Positions 32,772 to 44,320 of a stretch of DNA of 64,000 nt are shown here, one piece after another; the first letter of the stretch is position 1; the number at the start of each line of letters is the position of its first letter. A model generated the notes under the pieces. That model was not told the DNA's origin and ran no database searches. It was given only the letters and a program-made list of their open reading frames with translations. Source of the stretch: Paragorgia papillata. Its lineage: Eukaryota > Cnidaria > Anthozoa > Scleralcyonacea > Coralliidae. The stretch lies in the NCBI GenBank assembly GCA_035771165.1, contig JAWNZC010000469.1, forward strand, positions 2,915,001 to 2,979,000, read 5' to 3'. The position numbers were made by a program, and so were the translations under genes.

Positions 32772-34036
32772 GATGAAGGATCTTCGCTCAAAACGGTTAG
32801 ACCAGCTTCGTGAGCCGTATATTTCAGCTGTATTCCAACTTTTTAAAAGAATCCCGCCATTTCCCCGACTGTTTGAACAAGTAGACATGAAAATGTTGGC
32901 AATGTCGTTTATCTTGAAAATGCGTTGAATTTTATCATTTTACCATCTTGAATGATGACGTGAAATGGCTGCAAGCGAAGAGCAGCATGAGTACTAGACG
33001 TGATTGTTGAAAAAGATTATATTTCGATGGCTTCAGACTGACTTTTTCTCATAATAAGAAGCCTAATGACCTTTTGATTTAAAACTGATCTAAGATTAGA
33101 GAATTAGGATTAGAGGGTTAGGATTAGTATTGTGACAATGTCACTGTGAGGTCATTAAACCAATTTCTTTCCTGGTTGTTTTCGTGTTTTATTCAACTCT
33201 TTTTCGTCGGTGGATATTCCCAGTGAGGAGTAAAATCGTCTGGCGTTAGCGCAGAGTAAAATACGTAAGACTTGAGAGTCGAATGCCGCTTAGAAATGGT
33301 TAAGAGAAAGGTGTGAAAGTTAACTTTTCTTCCTCTAAAACGTTTTCCAGTGTAGATCTGTGCTTCGTTCTAGTTCCTTCCATAGCTCTAGTGTCAGTGC
33401 TGATAATTGAAAAGTTGTTTTTTTTACATTCGCAGCGTGTCTGTATCTGCCATCCGGAGAAAAATTAGATTTACCGTAAAAAGTGCAAACTTAATCCAAA
33501 TTAGAATTTCAGAACTTACTAGGACAAATATTTCTTCGCTCCTGAGAACTTTGAACTAATACTTTTCAATACTAAAGAGTAACACCAGGGCTGAGGAAAG
33601 AACTAAAGAATAAAACACAAATCTACACCGCAAAATGTTTTAGAAAGGAAAGATATAACTTTTTATACCTTTTTCCTATCAAGTCACGTCAAATTTCGAT
33701 GTTCCAGACTTTTAGTTTTCGATAAATTTAAAAAAAACAAAAAAACATTAAAACAGTCCGATCTAGCAGCCATTGACAGTCATGCTACTATTTAGTTTGA
33801 CGTCATTTGACGTCATTATTCAAGATGGCGCCACTCGTGGTGAAATTAGCTTATACTCGCACATAATCTTTTTGAAAAGTAAATTATTTTTTAATTTCTT
33901 ACAAGGCATTTTCAAAATAGACGAAGACGTTGACAACATTTTGATGCCAACTTGTTCAAATAGTCGGAGATGCCTTTTTGACATTTTCGATTGGATTTTG
34001 ATATGAGCGTGCGTAATGTGTTATCAGCGGTATTAC

Positions 34037-34362
34037 TCAGTAAAATACTTCTATTTCAGTTGGAGTAAAGTTGTAACTTCCAGCCAGAAGAGATTTGGTT
34101 TGTGCAGAGCGAGGTTGGTATCCTGGGGGTAATTGATATGAGTTGCCAAGGTTGGAGCGTGATCCTTGATTGTGATTGGAGTTATCACTGATGTAGAAAT
34201 CACTGATGTGGAAATCATCATCTCCACCAAAGGTTGGTCCGTTGTTAGGAAGGCTGTAGATTGCATGTCGCTTGTCGTGAACGTCGCATTTGAATGCAGG
34301 TATGTCGTCTTTATTTTTTAACGAAAACAAAAACGAGGAGTTGGACTCTTTCCAACCTCGAC
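34037..34362 (-). CDS. TRIM-TLDc copy C, exon 3 (TLDc C-terminal half, stop)
   Basis: The 326-bp exon opens after TTTTATTTCAG in phase 1 and ends with EIEVFY and TGA. It encodes NSSFLFSLKNKDDIPAFK, GPTFGGDDDFHISDFYIS, DNSNHNQGSRSNLG, LPPGYQPRSAQTKSLLAG and FTPTEIEVFY. The segment DFHISDFYISDNSN contains a duplicated DFxIS that the other copies have once, a nine-to-twelve base slippage within the variable loop. It completes an intact 572-residue protein with exons 1 and 2. Confidence 0.88.
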
Positions 34363-34704
34363 CTGAAATAAAATGTAAAACATTTACTCCATGTGTTCAT
34401 CATATTTTCCTTTACTTCATCATTGACTTTAAGAAACATTTTAAACCAAAACAAAGAGAATTTTTAAAACAGTTCTGTCATTGAATTCTCTTGAATGTGC
34501 AGTTTTAGCAGAACATTATAATTTTCTACACGTTTGATATAAAATACAGAAATATAGAAAAAAAATTCAACTTCTAAAAACTAAAGTAAGGTTTCATTTG
34601 TTTAAAGTGTATATTTACTACTAAATATACTAATATGCTGTAATTACAATTAAATATACTATTATAATTATTTTTTTCACTACTCTAAATTATTTTATTG
34701 TTAT

Positions 34705-35020
34705 AGTCAAAATGGAAATACCTTCCCACTTCTTCTTCTGTAGTTTGTTGTGTATTAATGTATTTCTGTAGCCACTACCGAAGCATGAGAAATATTTTTG
34801 TTGAAAACTGTACATATAAATAGTATAATTTAGCTTTAAATGGCGTTTATTGATAATACAATGGATATTTATCCCAAATTGATACCAAGAGACGAATATA
34901 CATCAAGAATTGGTGACTTTTATCACTAGACTTTCCTCACACTTCAGTAGCAGCTACAGAAATACAGTAATACACAACCAACTACAGAAGTGGAAGTGGG
35001 AAGGTATTTTCATTTTGACT
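34705..35020. repeat. ~315-bp inverted repeat, unit C
   Basis: Intact copy of the foldback in intron 2 of TRIM copy C. Confidence 0.8.
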
Positions 35021-36698
35021 GCAAATTTAATATTTTTTCTAAATTATCATGTGTGGTCCTTATTCAAACTTGAATACTAAACTATCAGGAAGTCACTGCA
35101 TTTTCCATTTTTACAAAAATATCAATATTTTGGCCTATAATAGAAAATACTTTTTATGACTTTTTGAATCTTGTGCTGCAACCTATGCTGTTAACCCATT
35201 GCTGCCTAGGATGTCTGAGGGTTCTCCTTTTGATGAGTAAAATCATCTGGTATTAGCCAGAGTGAAACAATAAAGGTGTCATTTTGGCTGGCTCAGGTAT
35301 CCATTAGGTTTGATGTAAAAAGGAAATTGGATGTATTTTATCTGCCAACAGACTATAAACATATTTCATTTTTGAAAATGTAGAATACTTAACATCAGAC
35401 ACCTCCACAGAGATAAAATCTTAATCCAGGATAGCCTGGGTAGCTTGTGTATTAAGGCTTGGGTGCTTGGCATGCTTTTACCCATGCAGCAGTCCTACAG
35501 GTGGCCACTTTTAAAAATGTTTGGACAGTGACTTTTAGCATGAACAACCTCAGCAAAATATCATCTTCAAACAACAATAACAACAAAGGTTTTTCCCTTT
35601 CTGATGTTTCTTGATTTCTGTCAGCTGTTGTTTTTTACTCGGGCTACCTGTGGTAGAACGAATCTAGGTTTCGGCTCCGTTTGTTTTTATTTTTTTTCAC
35701 CACACAAAATTGCAAAATTGTGCAATACCTCCCATATATGGAGCCTAGACTTCGAGTGTTCGATCGCTTTGAAAATTCATCGACAGTCATGTTCCTATTC
35801 TGTGGAACTTTGTATCAAGCACATCACTGATCAACCATATAAGCAACTTATTTGGAAAACCTATACCAACAATTTCGTCAAAGGCAAAGCTGGCCAAAGC
35901 TGTTGCATCCAAGTGGCAACCGAACAACCGACAACGATATACAGTATATTTTTCTCATGGCTAACAATCTGGATCTTTATATTGGCACTGCAATGTTCAT
36001 AGGTTTTCCACTTGGCTTACAAAATCCAAGATGTGAGAACACAAGGAACATTCATGAAGATGACAGACTTTGAGGAAACAGTTTGTTGACATAATAATTA
36101 CTAAACAAGTTTTATATTTGTTATGCTGAGTAGGAAGCTTGTATACACAATTACACATGTATGTAATAGATAAAGCATCAGCAGCTGATTTGTATCTGAT
36201 TTACAAAGCGAGCTGCAAGCGAGTCGTAGTAAATCAGATATAGATTGGCTGCGAATGCTTTATCGTACTTATCAAATGGACGCATCTAAATAGCCATGTT
36301 TTCAAACTATTTTTTCAAATTGGAGTGATTTTAGCTAAGTAAATTGAGGGAAAAGTTTATGTAAGCTTAAAATCAGGACAAATCTGTATGCGATTTACAG
36401 GTATTGATTAAACATTAATTTATTTTGAATTTTCCATATGAATTATTAATGAATTTGATAAGTTCTATGTACCATTTGTGTTTTCACCGACTGTTGCTTG
36501 TCTTGAGTTTGGGATGGGCGATGGACAGTAGCTTTTAATATTGATCCATTAGGATTTATATTCAATGTTGTTAGTGCTTTGAACCTAGAGTATGTAATTT
36601 TGTCACAAGTATGTTATCCATATCTTGATGTTCATTTTGATATAAATTTTGATGATGCATAGATTGAGTAAAAATATATTCATCATAAAAATAACCTT

Positions 36699-37030
36699 GA
36701 ACCAGTCATGTTCCTCATATACATACAGTAATACTTTAATGACATATTAGCCATTATAACATCAACAGCCAAGTGTGTATTATATGCTGATGGTACCAAA
36801 ATCTGTGGAGAAATTACAGCAACTGACATTCACGTACAGGCTACAGTACCAGCAGTGCTGCAGAGTCGAAGAGCCTTCCCAACATGCTCTAAAGCAAACA
36901 TGCACATGGAATCAGGATTCATGTTGTATGAAGATTGCATAGATGTAGGGTGTGGGTATATTTTACTAGTCACCTATTGCATATTTGCTAGTGCACCTGG
37001 CCTACACACGTGAAGTTTGGGCACCTCAGA
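36699..37030 (+). mobile_element. LINE reverse-transcriptase relic, unit C
   Basis: The same relic as 26117-26460, again with YADG, so the mutation predates the duplication of this intron. Confidence 0.72.
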
Positions 37031-37557
37031 CAAATGAATTTTAGTCCCGCATGTTGGACAGAGAAGTCCCCTAGGCTTCAGGATCACCTAAATTCTAGAC
37101 ACTTTGACAATTCAGGATAATTCTGTTCACCAATGTGAAGTATGCACCACATTCAGCCTTCGATCTGATCTTCCCCGGCCCACTCCCACCTCTTAGCTCA
37201 TGCGTTATAGAGACCTCCACATTTTTTCAGTAGCCCGAGTGAACACCTGACCCAGGTGTCTTGTTTAACTATTGTACAAGTTTTGTTACTTATTTTTGTC
37301 AAGACATGCAGATACGATGATTGGTTCTTACAACTACGTCTGCCAAAAAATTTTCATGGCCTTGTGCACCAAATTTTAAATTTTTATTGATGGTCAGTAG
37401 TTGAAACCCTGGTTACATACAAAAGCCTGAAGCTTGTGTGCAACTGTGCTGACTAATTCCATAGAAAGTGATGATAAAGATTTTCTATGACAGACTGTAT
37501 GTGTTTTATAGTATTGTGTTGAAACATTTTTGAACAATTTTGAAGTTAAGAATATAC

Positions 37558-37809
37558 CTGCCCAGTTCTGGTCTGTATATCCACCACAAATATAATCCCC
37601 AACTTTCACTAAAGTCACTGTAGGTCCCTTATTGTCACAACATCTGTGAAAATCTTGTACACTCCATCCATCTCTACCAGCTCGATAACAAAGACGCCAT
37701 TGAAACTGATCACCCAACCACTTTTCCATTTGTTTGCCATATTCAAAATGACCATTCAAAATAATTGAGGTATTACATAATTCACCATGAACTGCTGCAG
37801 GACGACATG
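37558..37809 (-). CDS. TRIM-TLDc copy C, exon 2 (TLDc N-terminal half)
   Basis: The 252-bp exon is bounded by TTATCTAG and CAG/GTATAT, in phase 1 at both ends. It encodes ACRPAAVHGELCNTSIILNG, HFEYGKQMEKWLGDQFQWRL, CYRAGRDGWSVQDF and GPTVTLVKVGDYICGGYTDQ. These are the hallmark segments of TLDc domains of the cnidarian type (WRLCYRA..GW, DNKGPTVTLVKVG, GGYTD). TLDc domains of NCOA7 and OXR1 bind the V-ATPase; whether this one does is unknown. Confidence 0.88.
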
Positions 37810-38111
37810 CTAGATAAGAAAGTAAATTACATATGATTAAAGCATTCCTGCCCGAGCTGGCCAAAAACAGTTCTAAAGGGCGGTGCCACAGCGGTGACGG
37901 CATAAACTTTGCATCAAAAACGTCGCGTTAAAAAATGTCACTTGCTATGGACTCGGCGTGAGCGAGCGACGAAGGAGCGAACTCACAGACACAATCTCCA
38001 AGGCGAAGCGTTAATAATCAAAGCGTTAATAATTTGCCTGCTTGTAGACTCTACTGTCTTTATTCGATGATGTAATGAAATGTACGGCTTGGACGGTGCG
38101 TTGCGTAGCTA

Positions 38112-38624
38112 CAATCCTGGAGAAAATTGTTGGGCCACTTTGCCGAGTTTGACGATTTTCGCATAGTGTCCCAAGCACTTTTGTCCAGGATTGTCTGAAA
38201 ATGACGAATTAAACAAAATCGAAGAAAAAAACAATTTGGGGCCGGCGATTCTGCGCAGTTTGCTCGAAAATGACATAAATACGCTCCCACATACATGAAC
38301 AACAAATTGTTTGTGGGGTATAGAAGGTTTGGTGAATATGTAAATTAAATAGAGCTCTCGTGCGGGTGGTACCGGTGCGGGTGGGAACTCTGCAGAGACT
38401 CTGCTCCAGTGATCCCTTCCCCATTGAGGGGGTAAGGGGGAGCAGAGATGGGGGCTCTTTTATTAAACTGTATATATTTTGCAATGTTACAAAGTTAAAA
38501 AGCTGTGTTTTATTGAAAAATCATAAACTCGTCATTTTCAGACAATCCTGGACAAAATTGTTGGGCCACTTTGCCGATTTTGACGATTTTCGCATAGTGT
38601 CCCAAGCACTTTTGTCCAGGATTG
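38112..38624. mobile_element. 513-bp composite MITE, unit C only
   Basis: Inserted at a TA that is single in unit B (GTAGCTAGCATCG). Each end is a roughly 95-bp module with its own inverted termini (CAATCCTGG ... CCAGGATTG), and the two modules are in direct orientation. Inside them, TCTGAAAATGACGA and its complement form another inverted pair. The middle 300 bp has no coding frame. Confidence 0.78.
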
Positions 38625-38676
38625 TAGCATCGCAATAGAGAAATACTTCAGACCTTGTGAAAGTTTTATCTGGAGT

Positions 38677-38928
38677 TAAAATACTCATTAATAATTCATG
38701 AAGAAAATATAAAAGAAATCATGACCGTGAAGGAGGTTGTATATCTGATACAAAATCCTGCTGATTTGCCTAAACTTTAGCTTTGATTTTCCCGGCGAAA
38801 ATAGAGTATATCGCTAAAATAGTTGGTAAATATGATTCTTTAGATGCATTCGTATCTTAAGTAATACGTTCGGCTCGAGCTTGTATATCCGATACAACAC
38901 GGCCGCTCATGTTGTATATATTACTTGA
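38677..38928. mobile_element. ~250-bp insertion in copy C intron 1
   Basis: CTGGAGTT and GAATCAATTAC are adjacent in unit B but separated here by about 250 bp that contains TTGTATATCxGATACAA twice. It looks like an inserted repeat; its ends are not clear. Confidence 0.5.
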
Positions 38929-38995
38929 ATCAATTACAACATGTACCATGTACCTTTAGTTAATTTTTATTTCTTTTTAGTTATATAAATCTTAC

Positions 38996-40136
38996 CAACT
39001 TTTCCCAGTTTATCCAAGAACGTCGTAACATCATTGTCGTTGATTGGGGTGCTTTGATATTCAATGTTGCCATCATGAACAGGTTTCATACTCCGTGGTC
39101 GCTCTTGTTTCATTCTTTCTGTATTCTCGTCAATCATCTTTTGCGATGAAAGGATTTCTTCATCGTTGCCTTTCTCAAGAAGGTTCTTGGCTAGATTGAA
39201 AGAACCTTTTACTTTATCCACGTGACGTTTCACTTCGGTTTCTTGTTCCACAAGTGGTTCGTGAGTTTCTTTGTATTTCTTCTCCACTTCATTCATCATT
39301 AGTTTGGCTTTCTCTTCCAGCTTTTGGGTTAAGATTTTTAAAACTTCTTCTTTCTGCCGAGTGATGTCTTTCTTTGCTTTCTTTGCATTGTCTTCCAGAA
39401 ACTGTTTGGCATTTGATATCAACTCTAATGTGTCGTTGCCTTCCTTCAGACTTTCTTCTAAGATCGTACAACGCGATGCTAATACTTCTCTTTGCTTCTC
39501 AGCCACTTCGTCAACCGAGAGACATGAATGATTTTGCTTGATGTGATTCAATAGCATACAATGACTACAGATCAGTTCTTTACATGTCTCGCAATAGAAC
39601 TCAAGGGTCTTGTTCTCATGTTTCTTGCAGTAAAGTTTTGCTCTTATCTTGGCTTGGTTCTCAGCTTGACTCAACTCGTTTATTGATAGCAGTAGCACAG
39701 CGTGTTTCTTCTTGCTTTGTGTGTACCAAGTTTCATGAACTTCGAAACATTTTTCACACATGAACACCTCACAAGTTGTACATCGGCTAACTGCTGGCTC
39801 TTGGCAACGAGAACATTGCGAAACCTTTGCTCGTCGTTGAATCGCCATGACGTCTAACATATTTCTGATAAAATGACTGCTCGCCATTCCTGCTACTTCA
39901 TCTTTTGGTTTCAGAAAAAATTCTGACCGACATGTCGGACAGTTGAATACTTCAATCTCTTTACCAGCTGCTTCCTCACGATGGCGTTTTACAAACTTCT
40001 CTAAACAGATTTTGCAAAACGAGTGTAAGCAAGACATTAATGTTCGTGGTTCGTTCAAAGTTTCTAAGCAAATGGAACATGTCAGTAAGGATTCTAGTTG
40101 ATCAACTGGAACGGCGTCGGTTGAAGAAGTAGCCAT
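38996..40136 (-). CDS. TRIM-TLDc copy C, exon 1 (RING-B-box-coiled coil), intact gene
   Basis: ATG 40136 (ACAATGG). The exon carries 380 codons plus one base and ends at GTTG/GTAAGA. The RING has C20, C23, C36, H38, C41, C44, C66 and C69. B-box 1 starts at C108. B-box 2 has C170, H173, C182, C185, C190, C193, H198 and H203. A charged coiled coil runs from about 208 to 335. Joined to 37558-37809 and 34037-34362 it gives 572 residues, with TLDc in the place where vertebrate TRIMs have SPRY or NHL. It is predicted to be a cytosolic E3 ubiquitin ligase; target and role are unknown. B-box 2 is of the ICSHCMLLNH type shared with copy A. Confidence 0.9.
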
Positions 40137-40215
40137 TGTAGACAACGTTTTGTTCAAAAAGTGTAGTAGTTTCGTGTGTTGATACTCAGTTTATAGTTAA
40201 ACTGCAATGCCGACG

Positions 40216-40227
40216 GAAAGCGAAAGT
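40216..40227 (+). promoter_or_regulatory. ISRE/IRF-like motif upstream of TRIM copy C
   Basis: GAAAGCGAAAGT, identical to the motif upstream of copy A and about 80 bp upstream of the ATG. Confidence 0.45.
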
Positions 40228-40808
40228 GTTGGAAATCGTTGTCTCTGAATTCTCAGTAAATGGTAATACGATTCTTGGTAAACTATCAAATATCCTGCTG
40301 TGATTGGTTTTTTATTTAGATATTCCTGTTTATATTTGCATCTTTTTAACTATACACTCAGCCTGGAGTACAATATATAGACTAGAGAACATCGCTTGCT
40401 TTTGCCAAGGAGCAAAACAGCCGAAACTGACGTGAATTCCTTGCATAACGAATTAAATCTCATTTATACATCATGGTGACACATGAAAAGTATTTTTACT
40501 GTTGCGTTTACACTTTTGATCAATTCTAGCATTTTCAAAATTATTAATCTCTTGGAAAACCACGTGGTGAATATGTTGGGCTATTGTGATGTCACGAGCA
40601 TTTCCGAGCCAACGATTACAAATAGCTTTGGTTAGCTTTGCAAACTGTTGAAATGAGAAAGAGAGAGGCGCCATACGACACAGTTCAGACCATGGATCCC
40701 AGCTAAGCCCTAGCCGTTGATTTTACGGAGGGAGGAAAACCGTAGCCTGCGAATACAGCCGCCTCACATCGACTAAAGTTTACTCGCATGAGTCCCAAGC
40801 TCGAGAAC

Positions 40809-40870
40809 GGGACTGTTCCCAGACGGTCACCCATCCATCCAAGTACTAACCCCGTCCAACTAGGCTTAAC
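40809..40870 (-). mobile_element. 5S rRNA-derived SINE segment, unit C
   Basis: On the minus strand GTTAAGCCTAGTTGGACGGG is followed by GTTAGTACTTGGATGG and GGTGACCGTCTGGGAA. These correspond to the internal promoter region (box A, intermediate element, box C) of 5S rRNA. The 5' half of 5S is absent and the flanks are unrelated, so it is a 5S-derived SINE or pseudogene and not a working 5S gene. Confidence 0.75.
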
Positions 40871-41429
40871 TATTGGTGAGAGGCAGCGCCCTAACAGCAC
40901 ACGTCATCCGTGCTCCCTGTTTTCACTTTGCTCTGTAATACATAACCTGATACAAACACTCGTGTAATAAGTTTGGTACAATTCGAACTTTCGAAGGTGC
41001 TTATGTAAATTGTTGAATTCGTTGTTGTCGTCATCGTTTTCTAGTTCTAAAACATGACAAGCACACTGTGGAAGCATAACAAGAATTAGAATTATTTACA
41101 TTGAATGCGTTTCTTTTACATTCCTTCGCTACATCATGATTGGTCAGATTAACCTAAATATGTTTCCATATATGGTAACAGGAAGTTTGTTGCATAGTCA
41201 TAATAATACATAATAATATCCAGTCATAACTAATCTTAAAGTTACATTCTTATATTAAACAACAATGTTTATACAGTTAAGAGCATTTCTTAACATTTAT
41301 GGTACCGGCTATTTTGATATACAGGCTATTTGCCTGCTGTGTGAGTCCATGAGAGGCCCACCCAGGAATTGTTTTAGTTAATAAGCCCGTATTCAAAAAA
41401 GAATCTCATTTACTGTAGACGTCGCGCTA

Positions 41430-41690
41430 GGCTGTGAGACGTTACACTACATTGGAAGTTACACTACGTTTTAAGACGTTACGCTACGTTATAACACGTT
41501 ATCAAAGCTATGTTATACAACATCACGCTGTGTTGTAAGACGTTAATAAGCTATGTTTAAAGACGTTACATTACGCTACGTTATAAGACGTCACACTTTG
41601 TTATGAGACGTTTTCTACGTTCTATAACATTACGCCACGTTGTAAGATGTTACGCTACGTTATAAAACGTATACACTAGCCGGCTAGCGG
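41430..41690. repeat. Degenerate ~20-bp tandem repeat (TACGCTACGTTATAAGACGT)
   Basis: About a dozen strongly diverged copies of a 20-22 bp unit in unit C, between a GGTACCGGCTATTTTGA segment and a matching CCGGCCGCTATTTTGA segment. There is no counterpart in unit A. Confidence 0.7.
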
Positions 41691-41741
41691 CGTGAAAATG
41701 CCGGCTATAGCCGGCAGCCGGCCGCTATTTTGAACCCTGAT

Positions 41742-41780
41742 CATCCATCCAAGTACTAACCCCGTCCAACCGGGCTTAAC
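41742..41780 (-). mobile_element. Second, partial 5S-derived segment, unit C
   Basis: Repeats the middle of the 5S-like segment (GTTAGTACTTGGATGGATGA) and continues into the same GAGAGGCAGCGCCC flank as 40870-40900. The region between 40870 and 41800 is thus bracketed by a partial direct duplication. Confidence 0.65.
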
Positions 41781-41934
41781 TATTGGTGAGAGGCAGCGCC
41801 CTAACAGCATACGTCATCCGTGCTCTCTGTTTTCACTTTGCTCTGTAATACATAACCTGATGCAAACACTCGTGTAATAAGTTTGGTAGAATTCGAACTT
41901 TCGAAGGTGCTTATGTAAATCAGTAAAACCCATG

Positions 41935-42245
41935 CGTGGGGTGTTGGTGGCACAGTGGTTAGCGCACGTGCCTTTCACCTCTGCGACGGTGCGACCAGAG
42001 TTCGATACCTGCTCAGTTCAGTTATCTGATTAAAATTTCACCTTGGCCGCATGTGAGAAGAGTGTTTCTAGTTTGACTCTACCAAACACCACCAGGTTTC
42101 CTCCGGGTACTCTGGTTCCTCCTGTAGTAACACTGGACCAATAAAGGATGGACCTCTAGGGGATGGCCCTTATTGAACCTCTAGGGAGAACAGTTAGATA
42201 CAATTGATAGAGCTATATCCAGTATAAATAACATTAGTCTAGCTA
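41935..42245 (+). mobile_element. tRNA-derived SINE, unit C
   Basis: The same SINE as at 8400-8700 (TGGCACAGTGG, then AGTTCGAT). Here eight bases are inserted or duplicated before the B-box (GCGACGGTGCGACC), lengthening the A-B spacing. Confidence 0.72.
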
Positions 42246-42331
42246 TGTGAACATAGGCGGCCATTTTTTATTATTTCTGAATTATGAGTATTTTTACATC
42301 AATTACGCAATGAAAGCTGAGCAGTTTTTCG

Positions 42332-42463
42332 TCACATCTGTAGCTGTTCCTTTGTTGCGCCAATCTTTTTCGGCATCTTGTGACTCGTACTGTCTTCAAT
42401 TTCCTTCGCTTTATAATAGTGAGGCGCAACTTCTAGTAACCACATGTTCTCAATTTCGAAGAC
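42332..42463 (-). pseudogene. DHX16: DHX16-like helicase, terminal exon (unit C)
   Basis: Intact acceptor (TTCCCCCAG), 43 codons and [20 protein letters not shown] and KMPKKIG identify the C-terminus of DHX16/PRP2. In unit C it is the last of six recognisable exons spread over 46764-42332. Coding constraint looks recent, since the only difference from unit A that I see here is synonymous. Confidence 0.85.
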
Positions 42464-42697
42464 CTGGGGGAAGGAAATAAAAAATAGATCGTATTTTCCA
42501 TGTGTGTGTGTACTGTAATAGATCACAGATTACTTCACAGCGTGCAAAGAATAAAAATGAATGGATGGACGGGTGGAAAGAGGGACGGACGGGCGGAAAG
42601 AGGGACGGACGGAGAGAGGGAGAAAGATATGGATAGATGAATGAAATGAACCAATAAATGAAAGGATGAATGACTATAGTCTGAGCTGCTGCAATAC

Positions 42698-42796
42698 CTG
42701 TCTCATAAATTCCTTGGTGGTAAAAACAAGCTCATGGTAAATCACCCAACGAGGTTTGTCTTCAAACAGACTACTGTTTGGATGGATCATGACGGT
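42698..42796 (-). pseudogene. DHX16: DHX16-like helicase, exon e (unit C)
   Basis: The 99-bp, phase-0 exon encoding [17 protein letters not shown] and [16 protein letters not shown], with good splice sites on both sides. Part of the OB-fold region of DEAH helicases. Confidence 0.86.
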
Positions 42797-43856
42797 CTGG
42801 AAAGAAACAAAAATTGAACTACAATGTTGCAAAAGCACTGCAAACGAGGCTTTGGTGCTCCTTCACAAAAAAAACAACCTTCGCTTCCTCCCCTTACAAC
42901 GCGGACGGCGAAAAATGTTAAAAAATCGCCCCCTGCGCAACTGGATCTCAGGTTGTGCCTGCGTTCGTTTGTTCGTGCGGAATCAATTATTGGTTTTCAA
43001 CTGACGTCACGGGGGGCATTTATATCTGGGACCTTAAGATCTACGAGGGGAACTTCGAGGACGATGTCCTTCAAACAAAAGCATTCTTCGTGCAAAACAA
43101 AGATAATGAATAATTTCTAGTCCCAAGAGTAATCTGGGCACCATCCTCGCTTAGTATACAACGCCACATTTTCACGTCTTCAGGACGACGTTGACTCGCG
43201 TGGGGTGACGCGAACTGTTGTCTGAGATTGCCTTAACACAGACACTGCAACCGTTTTAAAACTTTGAAAATTATAAAACAAGCTTCAAGTATTGAATACA
43301 GTAGTCAGTTAACCGTGACTTCTTTTTAATACTAAAATTTGAATTGCTTTTTAACCGCCGTCGTCGTCCTAGCATCTTAAGGTCTCTAATATTGGTGCAC
43401 AGAAACAACGAAATGGCGGCCATATTGGTGCACAATCCTTATCTTATGGGAATTTAAATCTATTCTTATTCAAACATTTCGTATTGTTTTACCACCCCAA
43501 CGGGACCACCGATGACGTGAGTGAAAACGATCCATAGTAAGCGACGTTTTAAACGCCAAAAAAGGGCACCACCTTTTAGCCCTGTGTCTGTTTTTTTGTA
43601 TCTACTGTACATGCGAGTAGATACTATGTCGGCATGCAAGGTTTTCCCATGTTAGATAAGTAACAATAGAATATTCTTCGGGACCAATCAAATTTCAGAA
43701 GGTTTTTCCGATCGAATCACATCCCGAGTCAGTCCGAGAAGTCTTCTGACGCCCTAGATACATGTACGCCCAAGCGTGCCTATTTGTATATATAAACTGA
43801 AAGCCCAACGTTCAAAGTCATTTTATGTTTTGCTTGTTGTTCAATGAAGGTAGTAC

Positions 43857-43936
43857 CCGTGTTGATGTTTCACAGTTCTGTACTGTCCACCCTTACCAAG
43901 ATGAGCAGTATGGTAGAAGAATCCTGCAGTAAAAGC
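43857..43936 (-). pseudogene. DHX16: DHX16-like helicase, exon d (unit C)
   Basis: FTAGFFYHTAH ... YRTVKHQH after ATCTTCTAG. The donor side has two extra bases compared with the phase expected for exon e, as in unit A, so the reading frame would be lost at this junction unless another donor is used. Confidence 0.72.
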
Positions 43937-43967
43937 CTAGAAGATAAAGAAATGATTTCGCGATCAT

Positions 43968-44174
43968 TATGTAGAAGGCCTTCATCAAAATTGAGCAAGC
44001 TGATGAGCAAATGTATAGTGGAGTTTGAACAATTATTGAGCAAGCTGATGAGCAAATGTATAGTGGAGTTTGAATAATTATTGAGCAAGCTGATGAGCAA
44101 ATGTATAGTGGAGTTTGAATAATTATTGAGCAAGCTGATGAGCAAATGTATAGTGGAGTTTGAATAATTATTAT
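43968..44174. repeat. Contracted 69-bp VNTR, unit C
   Basis: One full 69-bp unit followed by three shortened units of about 45 bp that lack the GTAGAAGGCCTTCATCA part. Unit A has about ten full copies in the same intron. Confidence 0.92.
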
Positions 44175-44244
44175 GGGCCAGCCAGCTGAGGTGGAGAATA
44201 ATGATCTAGGTGCTATTCCGAGTGACGAACCATACCGGGGCCAG

Positions 44245-44320
44245 TAGAGAAAAACTCGCACTAGAAAACCGAAGGTCGCGGGTTCGAATCCCAGCGGCGG
44301 TCAAGTCGAGTTTTTCTCTA
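44245..44320. repeat. Hairpin with tRNA B-box-like core, unit C
   Basis: TAGAGAAAAACTCG and its complement flank GGTTCGAATCCCAGCGG, which resembles a tRNA T-arm. No cloverleaf can be built. Confidence 0.6.

Noticed and set aside
40809..40870. Functional 5S rRNA gene
   Set aside because: The 5' half and the terminal helix are missing, and a second partial copy lacks box C.
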